NCBI GenBank assembly: GCA_027310505.1
Contig: DAIDAS010000142.1
Location: 1 to 9,523 of the forward strand
Source: a bacterium
GTDB taxonomy: Bacteria > Pseudomonadota > Gammaproteobacteria > Burkholderiales > Methylophilaceae
Length of the DNA: 9,523 nt
Direction: 5' to 3'
Shown: positions 1 to 5,934 of the stretch, in pieces
Position numbering within the stretch: position 1 is the stretch's first letter
Layout: each line of letters begins with the position of its first letter
Made by a program: the position numbers and the translations under genes
The notes under the pieces: generated by a model
Database searches by the model: none
Told to the model about the DNA's origin: nothing
The model's input: only the letters and a program-made list of their open reading frames with translations

Positions 1-1336
1 AAGATTCCGACTCGCCACGAGAGAACATCCGGAAGAAAGTTTCTGTCTGACCGGCAGGGAACCCCCGTCCATGGTCATGAACCTCAATGCATGCTGTATC
101 GCCCTCAACGAATCCCCGCACCTCTATTGGTTGGCCATCAGGAGAATACTTGGCGGCATTTTCCAGAAGGTTGCACAGAACCCGTTCCAACAGTACGTCA
201 TCAAATTCTACCAGTGGCATATCGGGCGGAAGTGTGACCTCGACTGGGTGTTGCGACAGGCCCGGTTTCAGGAGTTTGATGGCAGAACCGATGACATCTT
301 CAAATAACCTCCAATCCTTGCACATTTCGACTTTGCCCGCATGTAATCGAGCCATGTCCAGCAAGTTGCCGACTAAATGGCTCATAGCTTTTGCCTGGTC
401 ACGGATTGCAGTGGCCGCGTTGAATACGTCTTCATTCTTTGATTCGCTTGCAAGCGCGAGCGTATCGGCCATACCTACCAAGCCTGTAAGCGGAGTGCGC
501 AGGTCGTGAGAGAGAGAAGAAAGAACTGAACTGCGTAAGCGTTCTGCAGTTGCTTCCAGTTGGGTCTGTTGCGCGACTTCAACGTAATGCAATCGTTCGA
601 TGGCAATGGCGACCAGATGGGCAACGGCTTCGAACTGGCTTTTGTCGATATCCTCTGGATCATCGGCAATGGTAGCCACCATGACTCCTCGAACCCTGTT
701 GGGCGATTTCAGGGGTAACACCACAATATGTCCCCCTCCATCGGCTAAGAGACTGGTTTCCACCAAGGCTCCTTGGCTGATAGCCATATCAGCCAGCACG
801 CACACCGGAATATCGTCAAGTAGTGACGGCAACTTTCCATCGGCATCAAGAAAATGCAGTATTGCTTTGTTGCCAGACTCCGACATATAGCGTGATAAAG
901 CCTGGGTTACCTGATCTTGATTTATGGTGCCAGCAAGGTCGCGAGCCAACTCATATAGGCGGCGTGTATGCCGTTCACGAGCGAGAGCGGCTTCCCTCTG
1001 CCGCCCGAGTATCGCAGTAAGATGGGCGGTAGCAAGACCAACTCCCAACATGACAGCAAACGTCACTACGTATTGCACATCCTGGACTGCGAACGATAGT
1101 TGTGGCGGCACAAAGAAAAAATCGAACAGGGCTACAGCCAGAAATGCTGACATGACAGCTGGGCCACGACCGAGTTTGAGTGCGATCAGGAAAACCACCA
1201 GCAAGAACAACATGACGATATTTGCCAGGTCGAGAATATGCCGAAGAGGTAAGGCTACTATAGTCGTCAGCGCACAAATAATAGCTGCAGTTAGATAACC
1301 GCGAATTAAATGCCGAATTTTTGGGGTGCCCGACAT
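1..1336 (-). CDS. KdpD-like sensor histidine kinase, short form (3' end outside window)
   Basis: Membrane sensor kinase of a two-component system; 445 codons are visible without a stop. Four hydrophobic segments (about residues 14-30, 36-55, 59-75, 86-107) form a DUF4118-type membrane domain. A GAF-like segment follows (about 128-255; it opens with LYELARDLAG, as KdpD proteins do). Next is a HisKA domain with H-box SLSHDLRTPLTG (phospho-acceptor H277), then an ATPase domain with N-box NLLENAAKYS (N393), G1 box DHGRG (D421-G425) and an F-box-like FFRMFSRG. The last G box lies beyond the edge, so some 50 residues are probably missing. Classical KdpD is near 900 residues with an N-terminal KdpD/Usp region. 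Here the start at 1336 sits right before the membrane domain, after a weak TGGAAAA ribosome site, so that region is absent. A KdpE-like regulator may lie beyond the left edge (inference). G+C is clearly lower than in the other genes. The signal sensed is unknown. Confidence 0.93.
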   Translation of the reverse strand, partial: MSGTPKIRHLIRGYLTAAIICALTTIVALPLRHILDLANIVMLFLLVVFLIALKLGRGPAVMSAFLAVALFDFFFVPPQLSFAVQDVQYVVTFAVMLGVGLATAHLTAILGRQREAALARERHTRRLYELARDLAGTINQDQVTQALSRYMSESGNKAILHFLDADGKLPSLLDDIPVCVLADMAISQGALVETSLLADGGGHIVVLPLKSPNRVRGVMVATIADDPEDIDKSQFEAVAHLVAIAIERLHYVEVAQQTQLEATAERLRSSVLSSLSHDLRTPLTGLVGMADTLALASESKNEDVFNAATAIRDQAKAMSHLVGNLLDMARLHAGKVEMCKDWRLFEDVIGSAIKLLKPGLSQHPVEVTLPPDMPLVEFDDVLLERVLCNLLENAAKYSPDGQPIEVRGFVEGDTACIEVHDHGRGFPAGQTETFFRMFSRGESES

Positions 1337-1754
1337 GTTTTTTCCAATCAGTTAGGATGACTGATCCAACATTTTCCTGACAGAATGCACCAACAGATGC
1401 AAAAAAAGTGTAAATATTTGAGTGGTCGCTTAGGGACTAAAGAGACCTTCGGCAACCAAAGGGGCAACGGTCGCAGATCGGCTAAAAGTGGACAAAGACC
1501 TAAGGCTTAACTACACATCCGAGATAAAACCACCGACCAGTTTAAAGATGTGGCGAGCCAGATTGGACTCGAATAAACGCCAGCAATGGCTCAAGGCGTG
1601 CGCTCAAGCAGCAAAACTGGGAGAAACTTCCCATTTGCGAGGATGGTCCAATTTGTTTTGTGCTGCGTAGTCGCAAGACACTCCAGGCAAAGCACGTTTT
1701 ACTGATGGCTGCATCGCAAAATATCCGTAAACCACACGAGAAAGGAAATGCATC
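1337..1754. other. Gene-poor intergenic region between the kinase and yidB genes
   Basis: About 418 bases between the divergent starts of the kinase and the DUF937 gene. The only plus-strand ORF of note (1488-1670, 60 codons) has no recognisable domain, no good ribosome site and mixed composition, so I do not call it. Near the kinase start there are small inverted repeats (separate entry). A run of seven A at 1401-1407 is followed by the short palindrome AAATATTT at 1412-1419. The region is moderately AT-rich like the kinase gene and unlike the DNA to its right. The kinase promoter should lie here, and the yidB promoter too, but I found no hexamer pair good enough to name. No tRNA-like fold or complete mobile element is visible. 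Confidence 0.6.
1347..1370 (-). promoter_or_regulatory. Overlapping inverted repeats in the kinase leader
   Basis: Two mutually exclusive small hairpins lie just upstream of the kinase start. One pairs ATCAGT (1347-1352) with ACTGAT (1360-1365) around a 7-base loop. The other pairs GTT-A-GGAT (1351-1358, one bulged A) with ATCCAAC (1364-1370) around a 5-base loop. On the minus-strand transcript they end about 10 bases before the start codon, next to the ribosome site. They could be an operator or a small translational switch, or chance. Confidence 0.25.
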
Positions 1755-2171
1755 ATGGGACTTCTGGATAACGTCATGAATGCGGCAAGCGGTTTGATGA
1801 GTGGCGGCGAAGGAAAAGGCAATCTGCTGGATGCCGCCGTGCAGCTGATCAAGGACAATCCACAGGGGCTTGCTGGCGTGGTGGATCAATTCCGCAACGG
1901 CGGGCTGGCCGATGCCGTCAATTCCTGGGTTGGCACGGGCGAAAACCAGCCGGTCTCGGCAGAAGCCATCCAGCAGGTGCTGGGCAATACCCAGCTAGGC
2001 GATATCGCCAACCGTTTTGGCCTCTCCAGCGAGCAGTTGAGCAACGGGCTGGCAAGCGTGCTGCCGGAAGTGATCAACCATCTGACGCCCAACGGCGCGG
2101 TGGACAGCAACTCCAGCGACTTGATGGAAAGCGGGCTCAACCTGCTCAAGAACAAGCTGTTCGGCGGTTGA
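1755..2171 (+). CDS. yidB: YidB/DUF937 family protein
   Basis: A 138-residue protein of the YidB-like (DUF937) family, close to the family's usual length. It opens with MGLLDNVMNAASGLM, followed by a Gly/Ser-rich stretch (about 15-22). Then comes a mostly helical body with QFRNGGLADAVNSWVG (about 45-60), typical of the family, and a VSAEAIQQVLG / IANRFGLSSEQL segment (about 67-95). The C-terminus ends LKNKLFGG. There is no signal peptide or membrane helix, so it is probably cytoplasmic. The start at 1755 is supported by AAAGGAAA (1741-1748), 6 bases upstream; an ATG at 1748 is out of frame and soon stops. The gene stands alone on its strand. Its stop codon directly abuts that of ispF, so no separate terminator fits. 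The molecular function of the family is not known to me; the context gives no strong hint. Confidence 0.88.
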   Translation: MGLLDNVMNAASGLMSGGEGKGNLLDAAVQLIKDNPQGLAGVVDQFRNGGLADAVNSWVGTGENQPVSAEAIQQVLGNTQLGDIANRFGLSSEQLSNGLASVLPEVINHLTPNGAVDSNSSDLMESGLNLLKNKLFGG

Positions 2172-2188
2172 TCAACCTTTCTTGATCA
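2166..2188. repeat. 12-bp palindrome carrying both stop codons, plus second TTGATCA copy
   Basis: GGTTGATCAACC (2166-2177) is a perfect palindrome centred on the yidB/ispF junction. It contains the yidB stop (TGA, 2169-2171) and, on the other strand, the ispF stop (2172-2174). A second TTGATCA at 2182-2188 can pair with TGATCAA (2169-2175) as a 7-bp stem with a 6-base loop. No T-tract follows on either strand, so this is not a standard intrinsic terminator, although it is the only structure at this convergent junction. Confidence 0.45.
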
Positions 2189-2648
2189 GGCAGACCGCCT
2201 CAGCGGCGATGCCCTCGCCGCGTCCGGTAAAGCCCAGCCGCTCCGAAGTGGTGGCCTTCACGTTGACGTCATCGACCGGCAGGCCGGTATCCGCAGCGAC
2301 ATTGGCGCACATGGCTGCAATGTGCGGCGCGAGCTTGGGGGCTTCTGCGATCACCGTCGCGTCCAGATTCGCCACCACGTAGCCTTTTTCTTTCAGCAGT
2401 GCCACGACATGGCGCAGCAGCTCGCGGCTATCGATGCCCTTGAAGCGCGGGTCGCTGTCGGGAAAGTGCTTGCCGATGTCGCCCAGCGCTGCTGCGCCGA
2501 GCAGGGCATCGCAGATCGCGTGCAGCAAGACGTCGGCATCGGAATGTCCATCCAGGCCTTTGGGATAGGGAATATCCACCCCGCCAATGATGCACTTGCG
2601 GCCTTCCACCAGCCGATGAACGTCGAATCCGTGGCCGATTCTAATCAT
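2172..2648 (-). CDS. ispF: 2-C-methyl-D-erythritol 2,4-cyclodiphosphate synthase
   Basis: Fifth enzyme of the MEP (non-mevalonate) isoprenoid pathway. It converts CDP-methylerythritol 2-phosphate to the cyclic diphosphate MEcPP with release of CMP, as a cytoplasmic homotrimer. Its 158 residues are standard length. The zinc ligands expected from the family are present: D9 and H11 in GHGFDVHRL, and H43 in HSDADVLLHAICDALLG. The block GDIGKHFPDSD and the cytidine-site segment TTSERLGFTGRGEGI near the C-terminus also match. The ATG at 2648 lies inside the 3' end of ispD (8-base overlap) and has a GGAG ribosome site within ispD, so the two genes are probably translationally coupled. Downstream it ends flush against yidB. 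Confidence 0.97.
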   Translation of the reverse strand: MIRIGHGFDVHRLVEGRKCIIGGVDIPYPKGLDGHSDADVLLHAICDALLGAAALGDIGKHFPDSDPRFKGIDSRELLRHVVALLKEKGYVVANLDATVIAEAPKLAPHIAAMCANVAADTGLPVDDVNVKATTSERLGFTGRGEGIAAEAVCLIKKG

Positions 2649-3333
2649 TGTTGTTCTCCATATCGCCCAGGATCAGACCGGCCATGGCCAGGTCTTCCGG
2701 GTAAGTCACTTTGAGGTTATGCCCATCGCCCAGCACCAGCTTGGGGGCGTGCCCCAGAAACTCGATGGCTTGCGCCTCGTCGGTGGGCGCATCGGTTCCG
2801 ATGGCCTGCAACGCTTTGCGCAGCAGCCCGTGCGGGAACATCTGCGGCGTTTGGGCGCGCCACAGGCCTTCGCGCGGCTCGGTGCGGTCAACGCGCTGCT
2901 GCTTGTCCGCGCGCTTGAGCGTGTCGGCCACAGGCACCGCCAGCAGGCCGCCTACCGAGTCGTTGGCAAGTTCATCGAGCAGGCGGTCGAGCAACTCGCG
3001 GGAAAGGCACGGGCGCGCGGCGTCATGCACCAGCACCCAATCATGTTCATCCACCGAATCGGCGATCGCGTTCAGGCCGTTGAGCACGGTTTCTGCGCGG
3101 GTTTCTCCACCGCAACGCAGCACGGTGACCTTTTTGCTGCCACAGGTTGTCCAATAGGTATCATCCGGACTCAGCAGCACGAAAATTCGCTCGATGGCCG
3201 GATGCGTTTCGAATACGGAAAGCGTATGATGAATCAATGGCTTGCCGAGAAGCTGCAGATACTGCTTGGGTCGTTCGGAACCCATGCGGCTGCCGCTTCC
3301 GGCAGCGGGGATCAGGACGTAATTTTTGCGCAT
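2641..3333 (-). CDS. ispD: 2-C-methyl-D-erythritol 4-phosphate cytidylyltransferase
   Basis: Third enzyme of the MEP pathway. It transfers CMP from CTP to methylerythritol 4-phosphate. 230 residues, normal for the family. The nucleotide-binding signature PAAGSGSRMGSERPKQY sits at 9-25, with the catalytic pair expected as R16 and K23. It is followed by VHDAARPC (about 103-110), WRAQTPQMF, APTDEAQAIE and the C-terminal NLKVTYPEDL with K208. All expected key residues are present. The ATG at 3333 gives the usual short N-terminus. Its ribosome site is weak: the nearest purine run, AAGGGG, is 16 bases away. It is the first gene of an ispD-ispF pair and diverges from amrB across only 77 bases. A weak candidate promoter, TTGGCG-17-TCCAAT, would put its -35 box inside the dyad at 3379-3400 (inference). 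Confidence 0.97.
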   Translation of the reverse strand: MRKNYVLIPAAGSGSRMGSERPKQYLQLLGKPLIHHTLSVFETHPAIERIFVLLSPDDTYWTTCGSKKVTVLRCGGETRAETVLNGLNAIADSVDEHDWVLVHDAARPCLSRELLDRLLDELANDSVGGLLAVPVADTLKRADKQQRVDRTEPREGLWRAQTPQMFPHGLLRKALQAIGTDAPTDEAQAIEFLGHAPKLVLGDGHNLKVTYPEDLAMAGLILGDMENNND

Positions 3334-3378
3334 GCAAAATCATAACATGCCCCTTGATTCCCTCTGAATTGGACGCAT

Positions 3379-3400
3379 TTTGTTGGCAAGCGCCAACAAA
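3379..3400. promoter_or_regulatory. Perfect 9-bp inverted repeat abutting the amrB ribosome site
   Basis: TTTGTTGGC (3379-3387) and GCCAACAAA (3392-3400) form a perfect 9-bp stem with a 4-base loop, AAGC. The AAAGGAG ribosome site of amrB (3398-3404) begins in its last three bases. In DNA it is a symmetrical operator-like dyad in the 77-bp divergent ispD/amrB region. In amrB mRNA it would be a hairpin touching the Shine-Dalgarno. There is no T-tract after it, so terminator use is unlikely. Which regulator or mechanism, if any, cannot be told from sequence. Confidence 0.5.
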
Positions 3401-3410
3401 GGAGCTGCAC

Positions 3411-4223
3411 ATGCAATCCATCCGCCCTGCTGCTGTCGCCGGCATGTTTTATCCCGGCGACCCTGTCGAACTGACACATGATGTCGATGCCATGCTGGCC
3501 GAGGCGGAAGCACGTGCGCCGCATTTCCAACCCAAGGCACTGATCGCGCCGCATGCCGGTTATATCTATTCCGGGCCGGTAGCCGCCAGCGCCTACAGCC
3601 TGCTCAAGCCGGTCGCGCAGCGTATTCGCCGTGTGGTGTTGCTAGGCCCGACGCATCGCGTGGCAGTGCGGGGGCTGGCGCTACCTGGCGCAATCGCCTT
3701 CAGCACGCCGCTGGGCACAATCGCCATCGATGAAGCCGCGGCGCAGCAGATCGCCGGCATGCCGCAGGTGACGGTCAGCCCGCAGGCACATGCGCTGGAG
3801 CACTCGCTGGAAGTGCACCTGCCGTTTCTGCAGACCATGCTGCCGGATTTCAAGCTGCTGCCGCTGGCCGTCGGCATGGCCAGCCCGGAAGAAGTCATGG
3901 AAGTGCTTGAAACCTTGTGGGGCGGCGATGAAACCCTGATCGTCATCAGCTCGGATCTCTCGCATTTTCTGCCTTACGACCTGGCCAAGCAGATGGATGA
4001 CGAGACTGCCCGGGCTATCCTGCATCTGCGCCAGCCGGTTTCGCACGAACAGGCCTGTGGCGGCACGCCGGTCAACGGCCTGATTCTGGCGGCGCGCCAC
4101 CATCACCTGACCCCGCACCTGCTGGATCTGCGCAATTCGGGCGACACCGCCGGAAGCCGGGATAGCGTGGTCGGATATGGCGCCTTCGCCTTCACCGAGG
4201 AGGCCGCCCATGAACGACACTGA
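3411..4223 (+). CDS. amrB: AmmeMemoRadiSam system protein B (MEMO1 family)
   Basis: A 270-residue MEMO-family protein, the fold related to LigB-type extradiol dioxygenases, and first gene of the amrB-amrA-amrS set. Family blocks in order: RPAAVAGMFYPGDP (5-18), APHAGYIYSGPVAASAY (46-62), LGPTH (78-82), EHSLEVHLPFLQ (130-141), SSDLSHFLPYD (180-190), CGGTPVNG (216-223). H48, H82 and C216 fall where human MEMO1 is reported to bind metal; H185 is also kept. So the putative metal site is intact. No signal peptide or membrane helix is seen. The frame is open upstream to 3147, but the homologous N-terminus and AAAGGAG (3398-3404), 6 bases away, fix the start at 3411. It overlaps amrA by 14 bases and carries that gene's ribosome site. 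The reaction catalysed by bacterial AmrB is, to my knowledge, not established. Confidence 0.95.
   Translation: MQSIRPAAVAGMFYPGDPVELTHDVDAMLAEAEARAPHFQPKALIAPHAGYIYSGPVAASAYSLLKPVAQRIRRVVLLGPTHRVAVRGLALPGAIAFSTPLGTIAIDEAAAQQIAGMPQVTVSPQAHALEHSLEVHLPFLQTMLPDFKLLPLAVGMASPEEVMEVLETLWGGDETLIVISSDLSHFLPYDLAKQMDDETARAILHLRQPVSHEQACGGTPVNGLILAARHHHLTPHLLDLRNSGDTAGSRDSVVGYGAFAFTEEAAHERH
4197..4203 (+). promoter_or_regulatory. Strong ribosome binding site of amrA inside amrB
   Basis: GAGGAGG lies 6 bases before the ATG at 4210 and within the last codons of amrB. It decides the amrA start against an in-frame ATG at 4177 that has no such site, and it points to coupled translation of amrB and amrA. Confidence 0.75.
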
Positions 4224-4764
4224 ACGGGGCACCATCCTGATCCGGCTGGCACGCGACGCCATTGCCGAGCGCTTCGGCGCGCCGCCGTTGCGGCCCGCTC
4301 CGGATGGGCCATGGCTGCTCGAGCCCGGCGCCTCTTTCGTGACACTGACACAGGACGGCGACCTGCGCGGCTGCATCGGCAGCCTGGTAGCGTATCGACC
4401 GCTGCGGGATGACGTACGTGCCAATGCCGTGGCAGCAGCCTTTGGCGATTCGCGTTTCGAGCCGCTGCAAGAATCGGAATGGCCCGACACCTCGGTTGAA
4501 GTCTCGCTGCTTTCGCGCCTGCAGCCGTTGGCGTTCGAGGATGAAGGTGCCGCACTCAGCCAGCTTAGACCCGGCATTGACGGCGTGGTATTCGAATACG
4601 CCCATTACCGCAGCACCTTTCTGCCCCAGGTTTGGGAGCAGCTGACAACCGCCCAGGCATTCATGACGCAACTCAAGCGCAAGGCCGGATTGCCCGGCAA
4701 TTTCTGGTCGCCGGAAGTGAGGCTTTCGCGCTATACGGTAGACAAATGGAAAGAAGCACATTAA
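4210..4764 (+). CDS. amrA: AmmeMemoRadiSam system protein A (AMMECR1 family)
   Basis: A 184-residue AMMECR1-domain protein, the domain found in human AMMECR1 and in many archaea and bacteria beside MEMO and a radical SAM protein. The family hallmark LRGCIG is at 52-57 (C55). Other conserved blocks are AVAAAFGDSRFEPL (73-86), DTSVEVSLLS (93-102), STFLPQVWEQL (135-145) and the C-terminal FWSPEVRLSRYTV (165-177). The start at 4210 is chosen because of the GAGGAGG ribosome site and the family's N-terminal length. The gene overlaps the amrB end by 14 bases and is followed by amrS after 34 bases, so the three are surely co-transcribed. It has no membrane or export signal. The biochemical role is not settled; the invariant Cys suggests a binding or catalytic function (inference). 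Confidence 0.95.
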   Translation: MNDTERGTILIRLARDAIAERFGAPPLRPAPDGPWLLEPGASFVTLTQDGDLRGCIGSLVAYRPLRDDVRANAVAAAFGDSRFEPLQESEWPDTSVEVSLLSRLQPLAFEDEGAALSQLRPGIDGVVFEYAHYRSTFLPQVWEQLTTAQAFMTQLKRKAGLPGNFWSPEVRLSRYTVDKWKEAH

Positions 4765-4798
4765 CCGCCACCTTCTGGTCGCGATAGGAGAAAACACC

Positions 4799-5893
4799 AT
4801 GGACGAAGCCATCCACATCGACGAGCGCCATCCGGCAAAGTACTGGCATCAACTGGACGATGGCCGCCTGCAATGCGACCTGTGCCCGCGCGACTGCAAA
4901 CTGCACGAGGGTCAGCGCGGGGCCTGCTTCGTACGCGGCATGGCGGACGGGCAGATGGTGCTGACCACTTACGGCCGCAGTTCCGGTTTTTGCATCGACC
5001 CCATCGAGAAGAAACCGCTCAACCATTTCTACCCTGGTTCCAGCGTATTCTCGTTTGGCACGGCCGGCTGCAACCTGGCCTGCAAGTTCTGCCAGAACTG
5101 GGATATTTCAAAATCGCGCGACATGGACCGGCTGATGGACAAAGCCTCGCCCGCGGCCATTGCCAAATCCGCCCAAGCACACAGCAGCCGCAGCGTAGCG
5201 TTCACCTACAACGACCCGGTGATTTTCTACGAATATGCGCTGGACACGGCGGATGCCTGCCACGCGCTGGGCATCCAGACCGTGGCGGTCACGGCGGGCT
5301 ACATCCATGCCGCTCCGAGCAAGGAATTCTTCGCCAAGATGGATGCCGCCAACGTCGACCTCAAGGGCTTTACCGAGGATTTCTACGTCAAGCTCACCGG
5401 CGCCCATCTGCAACCGGTGCTCGACACCCTGGCTTATGTCCATCACGACACCAATTGCTGGCTGGAGATCACCACCCTGCTGATTCCCGGCCACAACGAC
5501 AGCGATGAAGAAATCCGCAACCTGACTGCCTGGGTCGCCAAAGAACTGGGGCCGGAGGTGCCGTTGCATTTCACCGCCTTCCACCCTGACTGGAAGATGC
5601 CGGACGTGCCACCGACGCCACCCGCCACCCTCACCCGCGCCCGCCGCATCGCACAGGATGCCGGGCTGCACTACGTCTATACCGGCAACGTGCACGACCC
5701 CGAAGGCGGAACCACCTATTGCCCCAGCTGCCACCACGCCGTTATCGTGCGCGACTGGTACGATATCCGCCATTACGACATGACGCCACACGGCGCCTGT
5801 CCGCAATGCGGAACCCGCATCGCCGGACGCTTTGGCGAATATGGCAAGCCATTCGGACCGCACCGCGTTCCCGTCAGCATCATGACGGCATGA
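4799..5893 (+). CDS. amrS: AmmeMemoRadiSam system radical SAM enzyme
   Basis: A 364-residue radical SAM protein, related to pyruvate formate-lyase activase-type enzymes. The 4Fe-4S/SAM motif CNLACKFC is at 91-98 (C91, C95, C98), preceded by FSFGTAG. Two further cysteine sets are visible: C26-X2-C29-X3-C33-X9-C43 before the barrel, and a C-terminal zinc-ribbon-like pair CPSC (308-311) and CPQC (334-337). They may hold metal or an extra cluster (inference). The barrel continues through FTYNDPVIFYEYALDTA, VTAGYI, VDLKGFTEDFY, WLEITTLLIPGHND and HFTAFHPDWKM, and it is intact. AGGAG at 4786-4790, 8 bases before the ATG, supports the start. It is the last gene of the amr set. The substrate is unknown to me; its constant linkage to amrA and amrB suggests that one of them, or a small partner, is modified. 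Confidence 0.95.
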   Translation: MDEAIHIDERHPAKYWHQLDDGRLQCDLCPRDCKLHEGQRGACFVRGMADGQMVLTTYGRSSGFCIDPIEKKPLNHFYPGSSVFSFGTAGCNLACKFCQNWDISKSRDMDRLMDKASPAAIAKSAQAHSSRSVAFTYNDPVIFYEYALDTADACHALGIQTVAVTAGYIHAAPSKEFFAKMDAANVDLKGFTEDFYVKLTGAHLQPVLDTLAYVHHDTNCWLEITTLLIPGHNDSDEEIRNLTAWVAKELGPEVPLHFTAFHPDWKMPDVPPTPPATLTRARRIAQDAGLHYVYTGNVHDPEGGTTYCPSCHHAVIVRDWYDIRHYDMTPHGACPQCGTRIAGRFGEYGKPFGPHRVPVSIMTA

Positions 5894-5934
5894 GCGCCAT
5901 GGCCAACCCCGTTGTTAATGGAAAACCCCAATGA
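5890..5934 (+). CDS. Possible 14-codon coupling ORF between amrS and the VOC gene
   Basis: A tiny ORF (MSAMANPVVNGKPQ) fills the gap between amrS and the VOC gene. Its ATG overlaps the amrS stop as ATGA at 5890-5893, and its TGA overlaps the VOC start as ATGA at 5931-5934. It has no strong ribosome site of its own. It may only pass terminating ribosomes on to the VOC gene, or be chance. No homologue or product is claimed. Confidence 0.25.
   Translation: MSAMANPVVNGKPQ

Noticed and set aside
1478..1496. GGCTAAAAGTGGACAAAG, which faintly recalls ends of some insertion sequences
   Set aside because: I found no matching inverted end, no target duplication and no transposase fragment nearby, and I cannot confirm the resemblance without a search.
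1488..1670. 60-codon plus-strand ORF in the kinase-yidB gap
   Set aside because: No Shine-Dalgarno, no familiar domain, and an ordinary length for chance in 400 bases. It could be a gene remnant, but nothing positive supports that.
1698..1726. TTTACT-17-ATATCC as a yidB promoter
   Set aside because: Each hexamer is a poor match, and similar pairs can be found by chance throughout this AT-richer stretch.
2719..3345. 208-codon plus-strand frame opposite ispD
   Set aside because: ispD has all its catalytic residues on the minus strand; the plus frame is a compositional shadow.
3147..3410. In-frame upstream extension of amrB
   Set aside because: It would run antisense through the start of ispD and add 88 residues foreign to the MEMO family. 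The start at 3411 has a good ribosome site and the family's N-terminus.
3681..4577. 298-codon minus-strand frame across amrB and amrA, and a 208-codon minus-strand frame at 4192-4818
   Set aside because: Both run antisense to well-supported amr genes, are Arg/Ser/Gln-rich and have no recognisable motif.
5108..5863. 251-codon minus-strand frame opposite amrS
   Set aside because: Antisense to an intact radical SAM gene; the Val/Gly-rich translation has no domain and no ribosome site.
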